A DNA stretch of 64,000 bases from an uncultured Clostridia bacterium (GCA_949538735.1 CATGLK010000007.1:16115-80114), one strand, 5' to 3'; positions 25,693-35,952 are shown, counted from the first letter of the stretch. The notes: generated from the letters alone by a model not told the origin. Numbers and translations are program-made.

Positions 25693-28600
25693 ATGGCAGG
25701 AAAAGTAAAAATGCCAAATAAGAAAACTACTATAACAGTAGCCATAATAATTGCAATATTAGCAGTAGTAATAGCAATAGGTACAGTAGTATTCTTGAAA
25801 GACAGAGGTAGCACAGAAGCTGCTGAAATAGAAAGCAATCAATTTGCAGAACAAGAAAATGGAACAACAGGAAATGTACCAGCAGAACAAAACAATGGAG
25901 AAGTAGCTGGAAATCAAGGAACTCTACCAAACGCAGGAGAACAAGCAAACGCAGAAAATGAACAAAATCCAGCAGGTGGAGTAGCAAATGCAAACAATGG
26001 AGGAGTACAAAACAACCAAATAGCAGGAAATGCAGGACAAAATGCAGCAGCAGACAATATACAAGAAACAACAATACAAAGAACTGAAACAGTGGAAATA
26101 CCTGAAAGACAAACATTAGAAGGACACTATGTTGGTTGGACACCAATGTCAGTAAATGCTGATTTAAACTATGCAAAACTTATAAATGCAAAAAAAGATA
26201 ATTTAGAAATAAACAAAATATGTGATACAAAAACAGGAGAAAACACAACAACAAGAGGAGAAGTAATTACATATAAAATTTCAGTAAAAAATAATTCAGA
26301 AAAAGATTTAGAAGGAATTGAAGTAAAAGACTTAATTCCAGAAATGACAACATATGTAGAAAATTCATCAAATTTTGAAGCAACAGAACTTACAGGAAAA
26401 GACGGAAAAACTGTAGTAGCTTTAAAATGGAACATAGACTTAAAAGCAGGAGAGGCAATAGAAATAAGCTTCCAAGTAAAAGTTTCAGAAACAGCAACAG
26501 GAACAATTAAAAACGTAGCTGTTGTTAATGGAGAAGAAACAAACGAAACACACACAGCAATAGTAACATCAACAAAAACAGCTGAAGTTATAGGAAAAAC
26601 AGCAAAAGAACCAGCAAAAGTTGGAGACAAAATCAAATATACAATCACTGTAAAAAATACAGGAGATATAGCTGGTAAAGCAAATGTTAAAGACGAAGCT
26701 TTAGCAAAATTAATCGAAGATGGAATTTTAGAAGTAGAAGAATCTTCTAAAGAAACAGCTGAAAAATTAATGGCTGGAACAGATGTAGAAGTTGCAGCTA
26801 ATTCAGAAAGCAAAGTTGAATTTACAGTTGTTGTTAAAAAAGTTAGCGGAGCTATTAAAAACGTAGCAACTGTTGGTGAAGAAAAACCAGAAGAAACAGT
26901 TGATACAACAGACTACACAATTAAAAAGGAAGTAACAAGTACAGCTAAAAACGAAAATGGAAAATATGCATTAGGAGAAACAATAACATATAAAGTTACA
27001 GTAACAAATACAGGAAATACAGTATTAAAAACTGTTACAGTAAATGATAGCAATTCAGAAGAAAAAGCTAAAACAGCAACAAATATTGCAGTAGGTGGAA
27101 AGGCTGAATTAACATTTACACATATTGTAACAGAAAAAGATATTGAAAATAGAAAAGTAGTAAACGTTGCAACATCAGACGGAAAAGAAACAGAAAAAGT
27201 AACAGTTGAAACAGAAGAACCATTTACAAAATATGACTTACATAAAGAGGTAACAGGAACAGATAAAGACAAAGACGGAAAATACGACTTAGGAGAAACA
27301 ATAACATACAAAGTAACTGTAACAAATAAAGGAAACCAAACAGTTGAAAACGTAGTTGTAACAGATAACAACTCAGAAGAAGGAACAGCGACAGTAAATG
27401 GAGAAATCAAACCAGGAGAAAGCAAAGATGTAACATTTACACACATTGTAACAGAAACAGATATCAAAGCAGGAGAAGTAGTAAACGTAGCAACAATAGG
27501 AAATGACCCTTCAAATGAAGTAACAACAGAGACTGAAGATCCAAATCCAAACTTTGTAGTAACAAAAACAGCAACAAAAGTAAATGGAACTAACGTAAAT
27601 GGCGAAATAGCTGTAAAAGTTGGAGATAAAGTTACTTATGTAATAACAGTAGAAAACACAGGAAATGTAACTTTAGAAAACGTAGTTGTAACAGACGAAT
27701 TACTACCAGAATTTAGCCATACAATACCAACACTAAACAGAGGTACAGACAACAAAGTATCATTAACAGTTGAATACACAGTGCAAGAAAAAGACATAAA
27801 AGACGGAAAACTAGTAAATATTGCAAAAGCAACAATACCTGAAAAAGAAGAAACAGGAGAAGAAGAATTACCAGTTTCTAACATAGCAATAGAAAAACAT
27901 GTTGCTGAATACAAAAATGGTGCGTACACAATTTTATCAGCAGAAGCATTAGAAAGCACAACATATAAAGTTGGAGACACTGTATGGTATGCAATTACAG
28001 TAACAAATAATGGAGAAGTAGCTGACACAGTAACAGTGACAGATACTCTAGCAACTGGATTAGCATATGCAAATGAAGCAAGTGAAACAATTAATTACAA
28101 TAGAGATACAAAAACAATTACATGGAATACACAATTAAATGCTAATGAAACAAAAACATTATATATTAAAGCAACAATAACAAATTCAGCAATAACTGGA
28201 ACACCAGTAGATAGTATAACAACAGGAACAAGCTGGTGGAAAACAAATAATGGAGATATTACAACAGGAAAACAAGAAGCGGCAGCAAAATTATTTATAA
28301 AACTAGACGGAAAAATTCTAGAAAATGATCAAGATAATCATTATACTGACACAAAAGACTATACAGGATGTGTAGCAAAAGTAAATCTTACAGCAAAGAA
28401 CTTATCAGGAGATAATGTACAAACAACAGATGCAAATGCAATAAAAGTCGGAACAACAGTGACTCCAACAACAGTTGAAGAATATTCAACATTAAATTAC
28501 CAAATATTCCAATACATTATAGACGGAACAGACTTAAATACAATAGCTGAAAACATTAAAAATGACTCAAAAGCAAAAGCTAAAGGAATAACATTTAATC

Positions 28601-30837
28601 CTGAAACTCAAATGATAGTATGTTATGTATTAAAAACAGAAAGTGATGGATATCATATTGATGCAGTAATTAGACCTAAGGCTGAAACAAAAATAGACTT
28701 ATATAATGTGGACAATATAGCAACTGTAAATGGTAAAGATAGTGAAAAAGTTACAATAGTAGTAACAAATTCAACAGAAATTGCAAAAGTAACAGTTAAA
28801 AAAGAATGGGCAAATACTACAAGCACACCTGAAAGTGTAGATGTTCAACTATATGCAGGTGCAAATGCAACAACAGAAATAGCAACATTAAATGCAGAAA
28901 ACAATTGGACTTATACATGGGACGAATTAAGTAAATATGATGCAAGCAACAAAGAAATTAATTACTCAGTAAAAGAAATAAGTGTAGACCTAGAAAACCA
29001 AAATGTAACAACATTTGAAAATAATGACACAAATGGAGATTACAAAGTAACATATGCAACAACAGGAAACACAACAACAATAACAAATACATTTGTAAAA
29101 CCAGAAATAAATGTAACAAAGAAACAATACGACAAAAACGGTACTGAAATGACAAATGGAACAAAAGTAGAATATGGAGATACAATTACTTATAAAATAG
29201 TAGCAACAAACTCTGGAAATGCAGAAGGAACAGTTACATTAAAAGACACCGTACCTACAAACTCAGAATTAGTTGGAAATATAACATTAACACAAGGAAG
29301 AAATAAAACTAATTTAACAGTTGATGAGTTAGTAGCTGGAAAAGTGGTAACATTAGGAGAAAACGAAACAGCAACAATAACATTCACAGTAAAAGCAACA
29401 GCTTATGCTGGAGAAAAAGTAACAAATACAGCTTATTATAATAAAGATGATGAGGATAAACCAACAGAAACAACACAAAGTGATATTGAAGCTAAAACAC
29501 AGGTAATACCAACAAGTACAACAGCTACAACAGTAAAAGAACCACAAAAAGTAATATTAGTATTAGACTTTTCAGCAAGCATGAAAGATAGCATAAATAG
29601 AACTACAAAAATAGAAGCATTAAAAACATCAGTTAATAGTTTTTTGAATAGTTTCTTAACAGGTGATAACCAAGTTATGATTATTACTTATAATGAAAAA
29701 GTATCAGTGACACAAACATGGACTAAAGACAAAACAACAGCCTACAATTCTATAAGGAATAAAAGCACAGCAGCAGGAACAAATATAGATGGAGCATTAA
29801 CAAAAGCAAATGAATATGTTAAAGATACTAATACAAGTGTAATCTTAATGACAGATGGTTGGCCAGGATACTATGTAAATAATAAAACAGGTAGAACAGT
29901 GCAATCAGGAGATGGTTGGACATATAATCAAAAATCAGCAGAAGAAGCAATAGAATCAGCTGGTTGGATAAAAGATAAGAATGTTAAACTATATACAATA
30001 GGATTTGGATTATCAGGAAATAATGTTAAAAACTTTATGGAAGCTATGGCAACAGATACAATTGTTGATGAAAATAATAACATAGTAAAGAAATATTATT
30101 ACGAAACAGCTAATAGTGAAGAATTAAATAAAGCTTTTGAGGATATATATAATTCAGTAGTAACAGAAGCTGACGGAGAGCCAATAGATATAACAACAGC
30201 AGAAGGAAAAATGCTTATAGCAGACGGATTTGAAGCTGGTCAAAACGTAGAAATCTATACAGGAGTATACACAAAAGGAACATCAACACCAAAAGCAACA
30301 TACTCTTGGAGCGAATTCATATCATCAGACTATGTACAAGAAAATGAAGATGGAACAATAACATTTGACTTAACACAATATATGAAAGACAACAACATAG
30401 CAGCAAGTGAAAAAATAACAATAAGATTTGTAGACCCACAAAAAGCAAACACAAAAATGAAATCAGCTAGACTAATGTCACTAGTAATAGATGCAACAGA
30501 AGATGCTGAATCAGAAGAAGACATAGCAGAATATGAACAAAAAATAGAAAAAGCTGAACAAGCAAAAACAACACCAGTAAAAGAAGACAGCAAACCAGCA
30601 ACAACAGAAACACCAAATAAAGAAACAACAACAAACAACAACACAGTAGTAGAAACAGAAAACACAAAACCAAGCACAGACAACAAAGAAAATAACAACA
30701 AGGAAGAAAACAAAGACAACACTACTACATCAACAGAAAAACCAGCAGAAACTACAAATAATACTACAACAGAAGAAACTATCAATAACAACAAAGATAA
30801 CAACACAGACAACACAACTTCTAATGTAAACGAATAA
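25693..30837 (+). CDS. giant surface protein with DUF11 repeats, Cna_B and vWA domains
   Basis: A 1714-residue exported protein. An N-terminal signal anchor (about 15-37) is followed by a Gln/Asn/Ala-rich linker and several DUF11-type repeats of about 100 residues, each with a YKVTVTNTGN-like line and a VVTDNNSEE-like line. A Cna_B-like domain (VKKEWANTTSTPESVDVQLY) lies near 1035-1140, another DUF11 at about 1140-1270, and a von Willebrand A domain follows with MIDAS DFSAS (1292-1296) and LMTDGWPGYY. The last about 130 residues are Thr/Asn/Glu-rich. No LPXTG is present, so it may stay membrane-held by its N-terminus. It looks like an adhesin. Confidence 0.9.
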   Translation: MAGKVKMPNKKTTITVAIIIAILAVVIAIGTVVFLKDRGSTEAAEIESNQFAEQENGTTGNVPAEQNNGEVAGNQGTLPNAGEQANAENEQNPAGGVANANNGGVQNNQIAGNAGQNAAADNIQETTIQRTETVEIPERQTLEGHYVGWTPMSVNADLNYAKLINAKKDNLEINKICDTKTGENTTTRGEVITYKISVKNNSEKDLEGIEVKDLIPEMTTYVENSSNFEATELTGKDGKTVVALKWNIDLKAGEAIEISFQVKVSETATGTIKNVAVVNGEETNETHTAIVTSTKTAEVIGKTAKEPAKVGDKIKYTITVKNTGDIAGKANVKDEALAKLIEDGILEVEESSKETAEKLMAGTDVEVAANSESKVEFTVVVKKVSGAIKNVATVGEEKPEETVDTTDYTIKKEVTSTAKNENGKYALGETITYKVTVTNTGNTVLKTVTVNDSNSEEKAKTATNIAVGGKAELTFTHIVTEKDIENRKVVNVATSDGKETEKVTVETEEPFTKYDLHKEVTGTDKDKDGKYDLGETITYKVTVTNKGNQTVENVVVTDNNSEEGTATVNGEIKPGESKDVTFTHIVTETDIKAGEVVNVATIGNDPSNEVTTETEDPNPNFVVTKTATKVNGTNVNGEIAVKVGDKVTYVITVENTGNVTLENVVVTDELLPEFSHTIPTLNRGTDNKVSLTVEYTVQEKDIKDGKLVNIAKATIPEKEETGEEELPVSNIAIEKHVAEYKNGAYTILSAEALESTTYKVGDTVWYAITVTNNGEVADTVTVTDTLATGLAYANEASETINYNRDTKTITWNTQLNANETKTLYIKATITNSAITGTPVDSITTGTSWWKTNNGDITTGKQEAAAKLFIKLDGKILENDQDNHYTDTKDYTGCVAKVNLTAKNLSGDNVQTTDANAIKVGTTVTPTTVEEYSTLNYQIFQYIIDGTDLNTIAENIKNDSKAKAKGITFNPETQMIVCYVLKTESDGYHIDAVIRPKAETKIDLYNVDNIATVNGKDSEKVTIVVTNSTEIAKVTVKKEWANTTSTPESVDVQLYAGANATTEIATLNAENNWTYTWDELSKYDASNKEINYSVKEISVDLENQNVTTFENNDTNGDYKVTYATTGNTTTITNTFVKPEINVTKKQYDKNGTEMTNGTKVEYGDTITYKIVATNSGNAEGTVTLKDTVPTNSELVGNITLTQGRNKTNLTVDELVAGKVVTLGENETATITFTVKATAYAGEKVTNTAYYNKDDEDKPTETTQSDIEAKTQVIPTSTTATTVKEPQKVILVLDFSASMKDSINRTTKIEALKTSVNSFLNSFLTGDNQVMIITYNEKVSVTQTWTKDKTTAYNSIRNKSTAAGTNIDGALTKANEYVKDTNTSVILMTDGWPGYYVNNKTGRTVQSGDGWTYNQKSAEEAIESAGWIKDKNVKLYTIGFGLSGNNVKNFMEAMATDTIVDENNNIVKKYYYETANSEELNKAFEDIYNSVVTEADGEPIDITTAEGKMLIADGFEAGQNVEIYTGVYTKGTSTPKATYSWSEFISSDYVQENEDGTITFDLTQYMKDNNIAASEKITIRFVDPQKANTKMKSARLMSLVIDATEDAESEEDIAEYEQKIEKAEQAKTTPVKEDSKPATTETPNKETTTNNNTVVETENTKPSTDNKENNNKEENKDNTTTSTEKPAETTNNTTTEETINNNKDNNTDNTTSNVNE

Positions 30838-30861
30838 TGATTACAAACATTATGTAGTAGA

Positions 30862-30899
30862 AAGATAGAAAGAGTACTAAGTCTACTCTTTCTATTTTA
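30862..30899 (+). terminator. terminator after the giant surface-protein gene
   Basis: AGATAGAAAGAGTA and TACTCTTTCTAT form a long stem around ACTAAGTC-type loop bases, followed by TTTTA. Confidence 0.75.
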
Positions 30900-30923
30900 A
30901 ATTATAAAGCAGGAGGAAATAAA

Positions 30924-31580
30924 ATGGGAAAACATGCAGTGGAAAGGCATGAAGGAAGAAAAAGAACTACAAAAAGAAAACAACAACGTGGAACTAAATT
31001 AAAAAGTGTAACAATAAGTTTTATACTATTACTTTGTATTATAGTAGGAGTATCAATTAGTCTTTTGGCTTCAAGTGATAAAAGAAAAGTTGAAGAAACA
31101 GCAAATAACTTTTTTACAACAATCAAAGAAAACAATGAAGAAGAAGCAAATAAATATATAGACTATGGAGAATTACTTCGTAGTATAGATGATGTCTTTA
31201 CTAGCAGAGATAATGAAGAAGTAAAAAATGTGGAAAAAGAATTATTCAAAAACATTGAATGGAAAATTGAAAACATAGAAGTAGAAAAGGACACGGCAAC
31301 ATCAGTTGTAGAAGTAAAAAATAAAGACTTTAAATATGTAATAACAAGGTGGATGAAAGAAATTGTAGTTTCAAAATCTGTACAAAAAGAAGTTACAAAC
31401 GAATTATTACTACAAAAATTAGAAAAGTCGCTTAAAGAAGAAGCAGCAATGAAAACAGAAATAAAGAAAATAACACTAAATAAAAATGGAGAACAATGGA
31501 AAATACAAGTTGATGAAGAATTAAGAGATTTAATCTATCCAGGAATAGATAGTGTAATTACAGGTTTAAGCACTAAATAA
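30924..31580 (+). CDS. membrane-anchored protein of unknown function
   Basis: A 218-residue protein: a very basic cytoplasmic start (ERHEGRKRTTKRKQQRGTK), one membrane helix (about 35-52), then an outside domain of about 165 residues that resembles NTF2/DUF4878-like folds (NNFFTTIKENNEEEANKYI). No catalytic motif seen. AGGAGG precedes the ATG. It follows the surface operon after a terminator, so it may be separately expressed. Confidence 0.65.
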   Translation: MGKHAVERHEGRKRTTKRKQQRGTKLKSVTISFILLLCIIVGVSISLLASSDKRKVEETANNFFTTIKENNEEEANKYIDYGELLRSIDDVFTSRDNEEVKNVEKELFKNIEWKIENIEVEKDTATSVVEVKNKDFKYVITRWMKEIVVSKSVQKEVTNELLLQKLEKSLKEEAAMKTEIKKITLNKNGEQWKIQVDEELRDLIYPGIDSVITGLSTK

Positions 31581-31590
31581 TATAACAAAC

Positions 31591-31624
31591 AAAAAAGAAA
31601 GATTTTTGAAAATCTTTCTTTTTA
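31591..31624 (+). terminator. rho-independent terminator
   Basis: AAAAAGAAAGATTTT and AAAATCTTTCTTTTT form a long perfect stem with a 2-base loop. Confidence 0.85.
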
Positions 31625-31644
31625 TCATATATATAAATTAAATT

Positions 31645-31809
31645 CTAAACAAAAACATTTACAACGGTTAGTAAAGCTAAATAAAATAAAGTTTTTAAAG
31701 ACATACGAAATGTAGTTTTATAAGCTTTTTTAATAACCATTAATCTATGTTCTTTTCTTACTGTTAGTGCTAAACTATTTGGCACTGGTATATATTCCTT
31801 AGTATTCAT
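31645..31809 (-). CDS. 54-residue membrane protein
   Basis: The minus strand encodes MNTKEYIPVPNSLALTVRKE and onward to a C-terminal hydrophobic helix (MSLKTLFYLALLTVVNVFV). AAGGAG lies 9 bases before the ATG and a consensus promoter lies upstream, so it is very probably a real gene although it is shorter than usual annotation limits. The basic middle followed by a C-terminal membrane tail suggests a small peripheral or tail-anchored protein. No family recognised. Confidence 0.7.
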   Translation of the reverse strand: MNTKEYIPVPNSLALTVRKEHRLMVIKKAYKTTFRMSLKTLFYLALLTVVNVFV

Positions 31810-31884
31810 AATAATCAACTCCTTAGTCTTGTGTAAATTAAAAAATTAAGCTTTTGTAATAAAAAATTTATCTCTTATAAATTA

Positions 31885-31913
31885 AGTATAGAACAAAATA
31901 TTACAAATGTCAA
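31885..31913 (-). promoter_or_regulatory. minus-strand promoter for the 54-residue gene
   Basis: On the minus strand TTGACA (31913-31908), 17 bases, TATACT (31890-31885); 76 bases before the start codon at 31809. Confidence 0.75.
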
Positions 31914-32001
31914 CATTTTTGTAATAAAAATGTAATAAAAATGTAATATTTGTTATAATTTTGTAACTTTTTGGCTAAAATATTGATAAAAATATAAAAA
32001 G

Positions 32002-32094
32002 GAGTGTCCCCTTTGGCAAAAAATTGCCAACAGGGACGGAGGTATTTGGCAAAAAATTGCCAAAAAGGTCCGTCCCCACTGGCAATTTTTTTTG
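32002..32094. repeat. palindromic repeat element, GCCA-arm type, double (A3)
   Basis: Two inverted units in tandem: GTGTCCCCTTTGGCAAAAAA-type left unit with GGGACGG, then TTGGCAAAAAATTGCCAA and GGTCCGTCCCC ending TGGCAATTTTTT. Located about 47 bases before der. Confidence 0.85.
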
Positions 32095-32140
32095 TAATAT
32101 GATATACTGTACACATCAAAAGTGAAAGGAAAAGAGATAA

Positions 32141-33484
32141 ATGTCAAAACCAATAGTAGCAATTATAGGAAAGCCAAATGTAGGAAAATCAACCTTCTTT
32201 AATTATTTAGCAGGAACAAGAATATCAATAGTACAAGACACACCAGGAGTTACAAGAGACAGAATATATGCGGAAACAAATTGGAGAGGTAGAAACTTCA
32301 CATTAATAGATACAGGCGGAATAGAGCCAGACTCAGAAGATATCATATTATCACAAATGAGAGAGCAAGCAAATTTAGCGATAGCAATGGCAGATGTAAT
32401 AATATTTGTAACAGATATAAGACAAGGAGTAACAGCAGCAGACCAAGAAATTGCGCTTATGTTAAAAAAATCAGGCAAAAAAATAGTTTTAGTATGTAAC
32501 AAAGCAGACAATTTTGAAAAAGATAGAAATGAAATATATGAATTTTATAACCTAGGAATAGGAGAGCCATTCCCAATTTCAGCAACAAATGCACTAGGTA
32601 TTGGTGATGTTTTAGACGAAATTTACGAAGGGTTCCCACCAAAGACAGAAAATGAAGATGAAGATACAGAGATAAAAGTAGCAGTAATAGGAAAGCCAAA
32701 TGTAGGAAAATCATCACTAATAAACAAAATTTTAGGGGAAAACAGAACAATAGTAAGTGATATTGCTGGAACTACTAGAGACGCAATAGATACAAAATTT
32801 GAAAACGAAACAGGAAAATATGTGTTAATAGATACAGCAGGTATAAGAAGAAAAAGCAAAGTAAAAGAATCAATAGAAAAATTCAGTATAATGAGAACTT
32901 TACTTGCAGTTGAAAGGGCAGATGTATGTTTAATGATGATAGACGCAACACAAGGTGTAACAGACCAAGATGCAAAAATTGCAGGTGAAGCACACGAGGC
33001 AGGAAAAGGTGTAATAATTGTTGTTAACAAATGGGACGCAGTTGAAAAGGAGACTGGAACATTAGAACAATACAAAAAAGAAGTATATGAGAAATTAAAA
33101 TATTTATCATATGCACCAATAATATTCATATCAGCAAAAACAGGACAAAGGGTTAACAAATTGTTTGACTTAATAAACTATGTAGCAGAACAAAACTCAT
33201 TAAGAATATCAACATCAGTATTAAACCAAGTAATAAATGAGGCAATTGCAATAGTTCAACCACCAACAGATAAAGGCAAAAGACTAAAAATATTTTATGG
33301 AACACAAGCTTCAACAAGACCACCAACATTCGTAATATTTGTAAATAGCAAGGAACTATTCCACTTTTCTTATGAAAGATATTTAGTAAATCAAATAAGA
33401 AAAGAATTTGGACTAGAAGGGACACCAGTAAGGATAATCGCTAGAGAAAAAACTGATAAAGAAGCTGAAAAAGGAGGATTTTAA
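32141..33484 (+). CDS. der: ribosome-assembly GTPase Der (EngA)
   Basis: A 447-residue GTPase for 50S subunit maturation. It has the hallmark two G domains in tandem: GKPNVGKST near residue 9 with DTPGVTRDR and NKAD, and GKPNVGKSS near residue 183 with DTAGIRRKSK and NKWD. A KH-like C-terminal domain ends in VRIIAREK. AAGGAAAAG precedes the ATG. plsY and gpsA follow with no or short gaps, the order also known from other Firmicutes. Confidence 0.97.
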   Translation: MSKPIVAIIGKPNVGKSTFFNYLAGTRISIVQDTPGVTRDRIYAETNWRGRNFTLIDTGGIEPDSEDIILSQMREQANLAIAMADVIIFVTDIRQGVTAADQEIALMLKKSGKKIVLVCNKADNFEKDRNEIYEFYNLGIGEPFPISATNALGIGDVLDEIYEGFPPKTENEDEDTEIKVAVIGKPNVGKSSLINKILGENRTIVSDIAGTTRDAIDTKFENETGKYVLIDTAGIRRKSKVKESIEKFSIMRTLLAVERADVCLMMIDATQGVTDQDAKIAGEAHEAGKGVIIVVNKWDAVEKETGTLEQYKKEVYEKLKYLSYAPIIFISAKTGQRVNKLFDLINYVAEQNSLRISTSVLNQVINEAIAIVQPPTDKGKRLKIFYGTQASTRPPTFVIFVNSKELFHFSYERYLVNQIRKEFGLEGTPVRIIAREKTDKEAEKGGF

Positions 33485-34126
33485 ATGTTTGTATATATAA
33501 TAATGGGAGTAATAGCTTACTTAATAGGAAGTATAAATTTTTCTGTAATTTTAAGTAAGAAAATGGCAGGATTTGATATAAGAGAAAAAGGAAGTGGAAA
33601 TGCAGGTTCAACAAATATGTTAAGAAGTGTTGGCAAAAAAGCAGCTGCACTAACACTTGTATGTGACATCCTAAAAGGAGTTGTTTCCATTTTAATTGCA
33701 ATGATTTTAGGAAATATAATTCAAAATTTAGACAAAGAATTATTAGTACAAATAGCAGGAATAGCAGTAGTTGTAGGACATACATTCCCAATATTCTTTG
33801 GATTTAAAGGTGGAAAAGGTGTAGCAACATCATTAGGAGTTTTAATTTTAAGTAACTGGCAAATAGGATTAATTTGCTTAGTATTTGCATTAGTATTAAT
33901 GGCTCTTACAAGAATGGTATCATTAGGTTCTTGTGCAGCAGCTGTACTATTCCCAGTGTTAACACTATTTATAAATGATAATTATACAGTTTTATCAGAT
34001 GGAAAAAACGGAAATGTTTATTTTATTTATAGTGTAATATTAGCAATCATTGTGTTATATAATCATAGAAGTAATATAAAAAGAATTTTAAATGGAACAG
34101 AAAACAAATTAAGTTTCAAAAAATAA
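33485..34126 (+). CDS. plsY: glycerol-3-phosphate acyltransferase PlsY
   Basis: A 213-residue membrane enzyme that transfers acyl groups from acyl-phosphate to glycerol-3-phosphate, the first step of phospholipid synthesis. It shows about five membrane segments, REKGSGNAGSTNMLR, and GHTFPIFFGFKGGKGVATSLG, both signature loops. It starts directly after the der stop codon, with AAAGGAGG inside the end of der, so translation is probably coupled. Confidence 0.95.
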   Translation: MFVYIIMGVIAYLIGSINFSVILSKKMAGFDIREKGSGNAGSTNMLRSVGKKAAALTLVCDILKGVVSILIAMILGNIIQNLDKELLVQIAGIAVVVGHTFPIFFGFKGGKGVATSLGVLILSNWQIGLICLVFALVLMALTRMVSLGSCAAAVLFPVLTLFINDNYTVLSDGKNGNVYFIYSVILAIIVLYNHRSNIKRILNGTENKLSFKK

Positions 34127-34145
34127 AGAATAGGAGAAAGTTCAA

Positions 34146-35129
34146 ATGAAAAATATAGCAATAATAGGGAGCGGAAGCTGGGGAGTAGCCTTAGCAATAC
34201 ATTTAGCAAACAACCATAACAATGTAAAATTATGGTCATTTAATGAAGAAGAAAAAAGATTAATAAACGAAGAAAAGAAATGCAAATTTTTACCTAATGC
34301 AGTAATACCAGAAAATGTAGAATGTTCTTGTGATTTTGAAAAAGTAATAAAAGATGCAGATTACATATTACATGTAACGCCATCAAAATTCACAAGAGAA
34401 ACATTCAAAAAATATAAACAATATGTAGGAAATAAGCCAGTTATAATATGTTCAAAAGGTTTCGAAAAAGAAACTTTAAAAACACTAGATGAAGTCATAT
34501 TAGACGAATTACCAACAGCAAGAGTAGGAGCATTAAGCGGGCCTAGTCACGCAGAAGAAGTATCAATTGCAGTTCCAACAGTACTAGTAATGGCGTCAAA
34601 AGAGGACGAAGTTATAGACTTAGTACAAGAAACATTTATGTCAGAAACAATGAGAATATACACATCAAAAGACGTAAAAGGTGTAGAACTAGGCGGAGCT
34701 TTAAAAAACATAATAGCTTTTTGTGCAGGAGTTGCAGCTGGAATAGGCCTAGGAGATAATAGCTTTGCAGGATTAATAACAAGAGGATTAGGAGAAATTG
34801 CAAGACTAGGAGTAGAATTAGGCGGACAAAAAGAGACATTCTATGGTTTAAGTGGATTAGGAGACTTAATAGTAACTTGCCTTAGCGAACATAGCAGAAA
34901 TAGAAGAGCTGGAAAATTAATAGGACAGGGAAAAACATTAGAAGAAGCAAGAAAAGAAGTTGGAATGGTGATTGAAAGTATAGACAACATTGATGTTGCT
35001 TATGAATTAGGAAAACAAAAAAATGCCTATATGCCAATAATTGAAACAGTATATAATGTCATTTACAATGGTTTAGACCCAAAAGAAGCTGTAAAAGATT
35101 TAATGACAAGAGATAAAAAAAGTGAATAA
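34146..35129 (+). CDS. gpsA: glycerol-3-phosphate dehydrogenase [NAD(P)+]
   Basis: A 327-residue cytosolic enzyme that reduces dihydroxyacetone phosphate to glycerol-3-phosphate, supplying PlsY encoded next to it. The N-terminus carries the dinucleotide motif IGSGSWGVALA. The catalytic lysine is in GGALKNIIAFCAG, and SGLGDLIVTCLSEHSRNR is the substrate loop. TAGGAGAAAG precedes the ATG. Confidence 0.96.
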   Translation: MKNIAIIGSGSWGVALAIHLANNHNNVKLWSFNEEEKRLINEEKKCKFLPNAVIPENVECSCDFEKVIKDADYILHVTPSKFTRETFKKYKQYVGNKPVIICSKGFEKETLKTLDEVILDELPTARVGALSGPSHAEEVSIAVPTVLVMASKEDEVIDLVQETFMSETMRIYTSKDVKGVELGGALKNIIAFCAGVAAGIGLGDNSFAGLITRGLGEIARLGVELGGQKETFYGLSGLGDLIVTCLSEHSRNRRAGKLIGQGKTLEEARKEVGMVIESIDNIDVAYELGKQKNAYMPIIETVYNVIYNGLDPKEAVKDLMTRDKKSE

Positions 35130-35245
35130 TTTTGAGAATATTTAACAATAATAAGAACAATAAAATGCATTTTTTATAGAATAAAATAGAACGCTTTAAT
35201 AAGGGTGATATAAAATTCTATAAAGTTGGAAAGAAGGGAAGAAAT

Positions 35246-35917
35246 ATGGATTTTTTTGATAAAATAGGGAAAAAAGCTTCAGAAGCATATAAAATGACAG
35301 CTGATAAAACAGGCAAACTAGCAAAAGAAACAAAATTAAAATTAAAAATGGGTGAACTAAAAGCACAAATAAATGACGTATATGAAGAAATTGGAAAAAG
35401 AGTATATGAAAAACATATAAGAGAAAGCGACGAAACAGCAGAACAAGAAATTGAAGAAAAATGTGTAAAAATTGATGTTCTTAGTGATGAAGTAGAAAGT
35501 TTGTTAAAAGAGTGTATGGAATTAAATAACAAGAAACAATGTCAACAATGCCATGCAGAAATAGAAAAAGAAGCAAAATTTTGTAAACATTGTGGTGCAA
35601 AACAAGAAGAACCAGCAAAAGAACCTGAAATATTAGAAGTTCAAGTAGTAGAAACAGTTGAAGTCACAGAGAATAAGGACAAAGTTGAACAAGAAAAAAA
35701 TGGAAATGTAGAAAAATCAGAGCAAGGAAAAGATGAAAATACAGAAAAAGTTTTAGAAAATAAGGACGAAAAAAATATAGAAAATAACTTAGAAGAAACT
35801 GTGGCAGTGGAATCAGATGTAGAAATCAGTAGAGAAAACACAGAAAAGGAAAATGAGAATTTAGAAAAAACAGTAGAAATTGAATCAAATGTGGAACTAG
35901 AAGAAAAACAAAACTAA
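35246..35917 (+). CDS. zinc-ribbon protein with acidic repeat tail
   Basis: A 223-residue protein: an N-terminal helical region (1-95) with a coiled-coil look, a zinc ribbon CQQCHAEIEKEAKFCKHCG (about 98-116), and a tail of Glu/Val/Asn repeats (LEKTVEIESNVELEE and near-copies). Similar short zinc-ribbon proteins are common in Clostridia without known function. GGGAAG precedes the ATG. The tail repeats are imperfect copies of about 35 residues. No membrane segment. Confidence 0.7.
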   Translation: MDFFDKIGKKASEAYKMTADKTGKLAKETKLKLKMGELKAQINDVYEEIGKRVYEKHIRESDETAEQEIEEKCVKIDVLSDEVESLLKECMELNNKKQCQQCHAEIEKEAKFCKHCGAKQEEPAKEPEILEVQVVETVEVTENKDKVEQEKNGNVEKSEQGKDENTEKVLENKDEKNIENNLEETVAVESDVEISRENTEKENENLEKTVEIESNVELEEKQN

Positions 35918-35932
35918 AAATTAAAACAAAAT

Positions 35933-35952
35933 AAGGCGGAGAAATCCGCCTT
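35933..35952 (+). terminator. hairpin between the zinc-ribbon gene and dtd
   Basis: AAGGCGGA-GAAA-TCCGCCTT, a perfect 8-bp GC-rich stem with a GAAA tetraloop and little T-run. Confidence 0.55.

Noticed and set aside
25730..30815. Long open frames on the minus strand opposite the giant surface protein and other A-rich genes
   Set aside because: They are Leu/Phe/Val/Ser-rich shadows without ribosome-binding sites or recognisable domains.
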